From an uncultured Eubacterium sp. (GTDB taxonomy: Bacteria > Bacillota > Clostridia > Lachnospirales > Lachnospiraceae): a stretch of 7,647 bases of DNA. The position numbers and the translations under genes were made by a program. The first letter of the stretch is position 1, and the number at the start of each line of letters is the position of its first letter. This document shows positions 5,911 through 7,647 of the stretch, in pieces. Where the stretch lies: contig CAKRKO010000100.1 of the NCBI GenBank assembly GCA_934358495.1, positions 1 through 7,647 of the forward strand. The letters run 5' to 3'. Under the pieces are notes generated by a model. It made no database searches and was not told the DNA's origin. It worked only from the letters and a program-made list of their open reading frames with translations.

Positions 5911-5964
5911 TCTGTCTTTTTCTATGATAAAATGTGGTGTTTTCTATTGAAAAATTTTTCTGTC

Positions 5965-6000
5965 AAAAAAAGAACCGGAAGCGACCAGACTTCCGATTCT
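5965..6000 (-). terminator. Strong rho-independent terminator after the transaldolase gene
   Basis: The minus strand has AGAATCGGAAG and CTTCCGGTTCT as an 11-bp stem with one G-U pair and an 8-nt loop, followed by seven T residues (5971-5965, the first of which also closes the stem). It lies 50 nt after the transaldolase stop and cleanly separates that unit from the sigma-factor gene. Confidence 0.92.
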
Positions 6001-6050
6001 TCTTACTCAAACAACGTATTTGATGATTGATGTTTCTGTTTTTATTTTTC

Positions 6051-6704
6051 TTATTCTCCGAATACAGCTTTGTAATCTGCCTGAAATTTCTCGATTCCCT
6101 GATCTGTCAGCGGATGCTTTGTCATCTGCTCAATAACTTTATACGGAACCGTTGCAATATCCGCACCTGCCAGTGCACAGTCTGTTACATGGATCGGATT
6201 TCTTACAGAAGCAGCGATGATCTCTGTCTCATAACCATAAATGGAAAAAATCTCTGAAATTGTGTTGATCAGGTCAATACCCGGTTGGCTGATATCATCC
6301 AGTCTGCCCAGGAACGGAGATACATAGGTAGCACCTGCCTCTGCTGCCAGAAGTGCCTGATTTGCGGTAAAAATCAGTGTTACGTTTGTTTTAATTCCCT
6401 CTGCGGACAATACTTTTACTGCTTTCAGACCTTCTACAGTCATCGGAATCTTTACAACCATGTTCGGATGAATGGCTGCAATCTCACGTCCTTCTTTGAT
6501 CATACCCTCTGCATCTACAGTAGTTGCTTTTACTTCACCGGAAATTGGTCCGTCAACAATAGCGGTGATTTCTTTGATTACTTCGTTAAAATCACGTCCC
6601 TCTTTTGCGATCAGCGACGGGTTTGTTGTAACACCACAAATTACCCCCATATCATTTGCTTTTTTAATATCTTCTACGTTTGCGGTGTCAATAAAAAATT
6701 TCAT
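6051..6704 (-). CDS. fsa: Transaldolase of the small FSA/TalC (MipB) family
   Basis: A 217-aa class I aldolase with a TIM-barrel fold, cytosolic, in the non-oxidative pentose phosphate pathway. It opens MKFFIDTANVEDIKKA; GVTTNPS is at 24-30 and the Schiff-base lysine is K85 in VVKIPMT, at the same number as in E. coli FsaA. The residues that separate fructose-6-phosphate aldolase from transaldolase are E57 (FSA has Q59), S129 (FSA A129) and F131 (FSA Y131). All three are the transaldolase type, so the likely reaction is dihydroxyacetone transfer between fructose-6-P and erythrose-4-P, not aldol cleavage, although databases often label the family fsa. Length is normal. AGGAGG lies 8 nt before the ATG. 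It follows the EFR1 gene by 44 bp with no terminator or clear promoter between, so the two may share a transcript. 'tal' would be an equally fair symbol. Confidence 0.95.
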   Translation of the reverse strand: MKFFIDTANVEDIKKANDMGVICGVTTNPSLIAKEGRDFNEVIKEITAIVDGPISGEVKATTVDAEGMIKEGREIAAIHPNMVVKIPMTVEGLKAVKVLSAEGIKTNVTLIFTANQALLAAEAGATYVSPFLGRLDDISQPGIDLINTISEIFSIYGYETEIIAASVRNPIHVTDCALAGADIATVPYKVIEQMTKHPLTDQGIEKFQADYKAVFGE

Positions 6705-6739
6705 CTTAGTTTCCTCCTGTTTTCTTCATTTATTTTTCT

Positions 6740-6763
6740 GTGTTTCTATTAGCTGATAAACAC
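6740..6763. repeat. Stem-loop at the EFR1 stop / transaldolase leader
   Basis: GTGTTT and AAACAC are 6-bp arms around a 12-nt loop that includes the EFR1 stop codon. No T-run follows on the minus strand, so it is not a standard terminator; it might slow or separate processing of a joint transcript. Confidence 0.25.
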
Positions 6764-7582
6764 TGACGCTGCTGGTCTGGCAAAGTTCTGCTCCAACATC
6801 TGCTTATGAGATAAAAATGCCAGATCATCAAAATATTTTGCCTGCATCGGACATTTTTGGATACAGGACTGACATTTAATACAGACCCCCTCTGTCACGG
6901 ACGGATTTTCCAGGTGAATCGTTCCCATTGGACAGTTTGCCGCACAGATTCCACATTTTTTACATAACGCAGAATCTGTCTTTGGATGTGCCTTCAGGAA
7001 TTTTGCCGGCTGCCCATCGATACCAAGGGGTGTATAATATTTTTCTGGCGGATTGGTTCCCGGAATCAGATCAGAAATTTTAAATATATAATTCGATTTC
7101 TGTTCCAGCTTCCACAACACGTTCCCTACAAATCTTTTCCATTCTTCTTTATCCTGCTCACTTGGACGATCTGAAGCAATCACTTTCGAAAAAACATGTC
7201 TCGATACCACCGCTGCCCCTGCTACTGTCTGGAAACCATTCTGTTCCAGAAGCAGACTTAGTTCCACCAGCGCATCATCAAAGTTTCGATTACCGAACAC
7301 GACAATTGGAACTGCATATGCCCCATTTCCCGTAAAGCCATCGCCGACATATGGCATGATCTTATTTGGCACACGTCCCGCATAAACCGGTGTTCCAAAA
7401 AAGACAAGCTCATCCGCCTCAAATATATATTTCCCCTCTCGCTGTTCCGGCAGCGTAAAATCCATCTCCACAACTGGCAGATTTAACTGTTCTCCGGCAT
7501 ATTGTGCCATAGTTGAAACAATCTGCTTTACACTTCCGCAGGGACTGAAATAAACAGAACAGATTCTTTTTATATGGTTCAT
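6749..7582 (-). CDS. EFR1-family ferredoxin: flavodoxin-like domain fused to two [4Fe-4S] clusters
   Basis: A 277-aa cytosolic redox protein. The N-terminal half is flavodoxin-like: ICSVYFSPCGSVKQIV (7-22) takes the place of the FMN phosphate loop, and FFGTPVYAGRVPNK (61-74) is the family's second conserved loop. The C-terminal part has two bacterial ferredoxin motifs, C207-x2-C210-x2-C213-x3-C217-P and C234-x2-C237-x2-C240-x3-C244-P. The layout matches the EFR1 family, common in clostridial anaerobes and of uncertain electron partner. No signal peptide or membrane segment is seen. Start: ATG at 7582, with GGGGGAGG 6 nt upstream; a GTG eight codons earlier (7606) has no Shine-Dalgarno. It is followed 44 bp later by the transaldolase gene. 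Family assignment is firm; substrate and partner are unknown. Confidence 0.88.
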   Translation of the reverse strand: MNHIKRICSVYFSPCGSVKQIVSTMAQYAGEQLNLPVVEMDFTLPEQREGKYIFEADELVFFGTPVYAGRVPNKIMPYVGDGFTGNGAYAVPIVVFGNRNFDDALVELSLLLEQNGFQTVAGAAVVSRHVFSKVIASDRPSEQDKEEWKRFVGNVLWKLEQKSNYIFKISDLIPGTNPPEKYYTPLGIDGQPAKFLKAHPKTDSALCKKCGICAANCPMGTIHLENPSVTEGVCIKCQSCIQKCPMQAKYFDDLAFLSHKQMLEQNFARPAASVFIS

Positions 7583-7588
7583 GATCAA

Positions 7589-7596
7589 CCTCCCCC
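7589..7596 (-). promoter_or_regulatory. Ribosome binding site that decides the EFR1 gene start
   Basis: GGGGGAGG lies 6 nt before the ATG at 7582 on the minus strand. It falls inside the longer GTG-started frame, which therefore probably is not translated from its own start. Confidence 0.8.
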
Positions 7597-7613
7597 ATTT
7601 CTTCACTAATCTG

Positions 7614-7643
7614 TTACTATTATTTTCTGTTTTTAACAGTCAA
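7614..7643 (-). promoter_or_regulatory. Weak candidate promoter for the EFR1 gene
   Basis: TTGACT (7643-7638) is a good -35 (5/6), but the best -10 options are poor: TAGTAA 18 nt away or TAATAG 15 nt away (3/6 each). A CTGTT/AACAG dyad (7629-7639) overlaps the spacer. The window ends just upstream, so other promoters cannot be judged. Confidence 0.22.
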
Positions 7644-7647
7644 ATGT

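Noticed and set aside
5949..5960. GAAAAATTTTTC palindrome as an operator
   Set aside because: A simple A-run/T-run dyad in AT-rich DNA, a poor fit to the CodY box; likely chance.
5961..5966. TTGACA after the transaldolase terminator as the -35 of a SigA promoter for sigK
   Set aside because: No acceptable -10 at 15-19 nt; the bases partly belong to the terminator T-tract.
6285..6752. Plus-strand cysteine-rich frame (155 aa) opposite the transaldolase gene
   Set aside because: Antisense to a well-conserved enzyme, with no family motif or ribosome binding site; the cysteines come from reverse-complement ACA/GCA codons.
7583..7606. Eight-residue N-terminal extension of the EFR1 protein from a GTG
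   Set aside because: No Shine-Dalgarno before the GTG, while GGGGGAGG is ideally placed for the ATG at 7582.

Overview
The window is chromosomal core DNA from a low-GC, Gram-positive, spore-forming bacterium. CodY, a SigK-type sigma factor, an EFR1-family ferredoxin and a topA-codY junction together suggest a clostridial gut anaerobe, probably Lachnospiraceae. The family-level placement is inference. Every gene I can support lies on the minus strand, so transcription runs from high to low coordinates.

In the order of transcription: an EFR1-type flavodoxin-like/2x[4Fe-4S] protein (6749-7582); a small transaldolase of the FSA/TalC family (6051-6704), closed by a strong intrinsic terminator (5965-6000); a sporulation sigma factor of the SigK type (5229-5852) with a TTG start, no pro-sequence and a SigK-like promoter motif of its own; comM/yifB (3569-5098) and dprA (2481-3566), only 2 nt apart, both of DNA uptake/recombination type; topA (282-2360); and the first 21 codons of codY (1-63). 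The 218-bp topA-codY gap holds a strong minus-strand terminator, a CodY-box-like site and two palindromes. No gap without a gene exceeds 300 bp. There are no tRNA or rRNA genes, CRISPR arrays, insertion sequences or prophage genes.

How the genes relate: ComM (branch-migration helicase) and DprA (RecA loader on incoming single-stranded DNA) work together in natural transformation. DprA-topA is an old Firmicutes neighbourhood. CodY is the GTP/branched-chain-amino-acid sensor that also influences competence and sporulation entry. SigK drives late mother-cell transcription. The transaldolase and the EFR1 protein are metabolic/redox neighbours with no evident link to the rest.

I do not see an undescribed system. 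The points most worth a second look are regulatory: the codY leader, where a CodY-like box overlaps one arm of a terminator that ends 43 nt before the start codon, and the sigK gene, which has no room for a pro-peptide and carries a promoter motif of the type its own product recognises.
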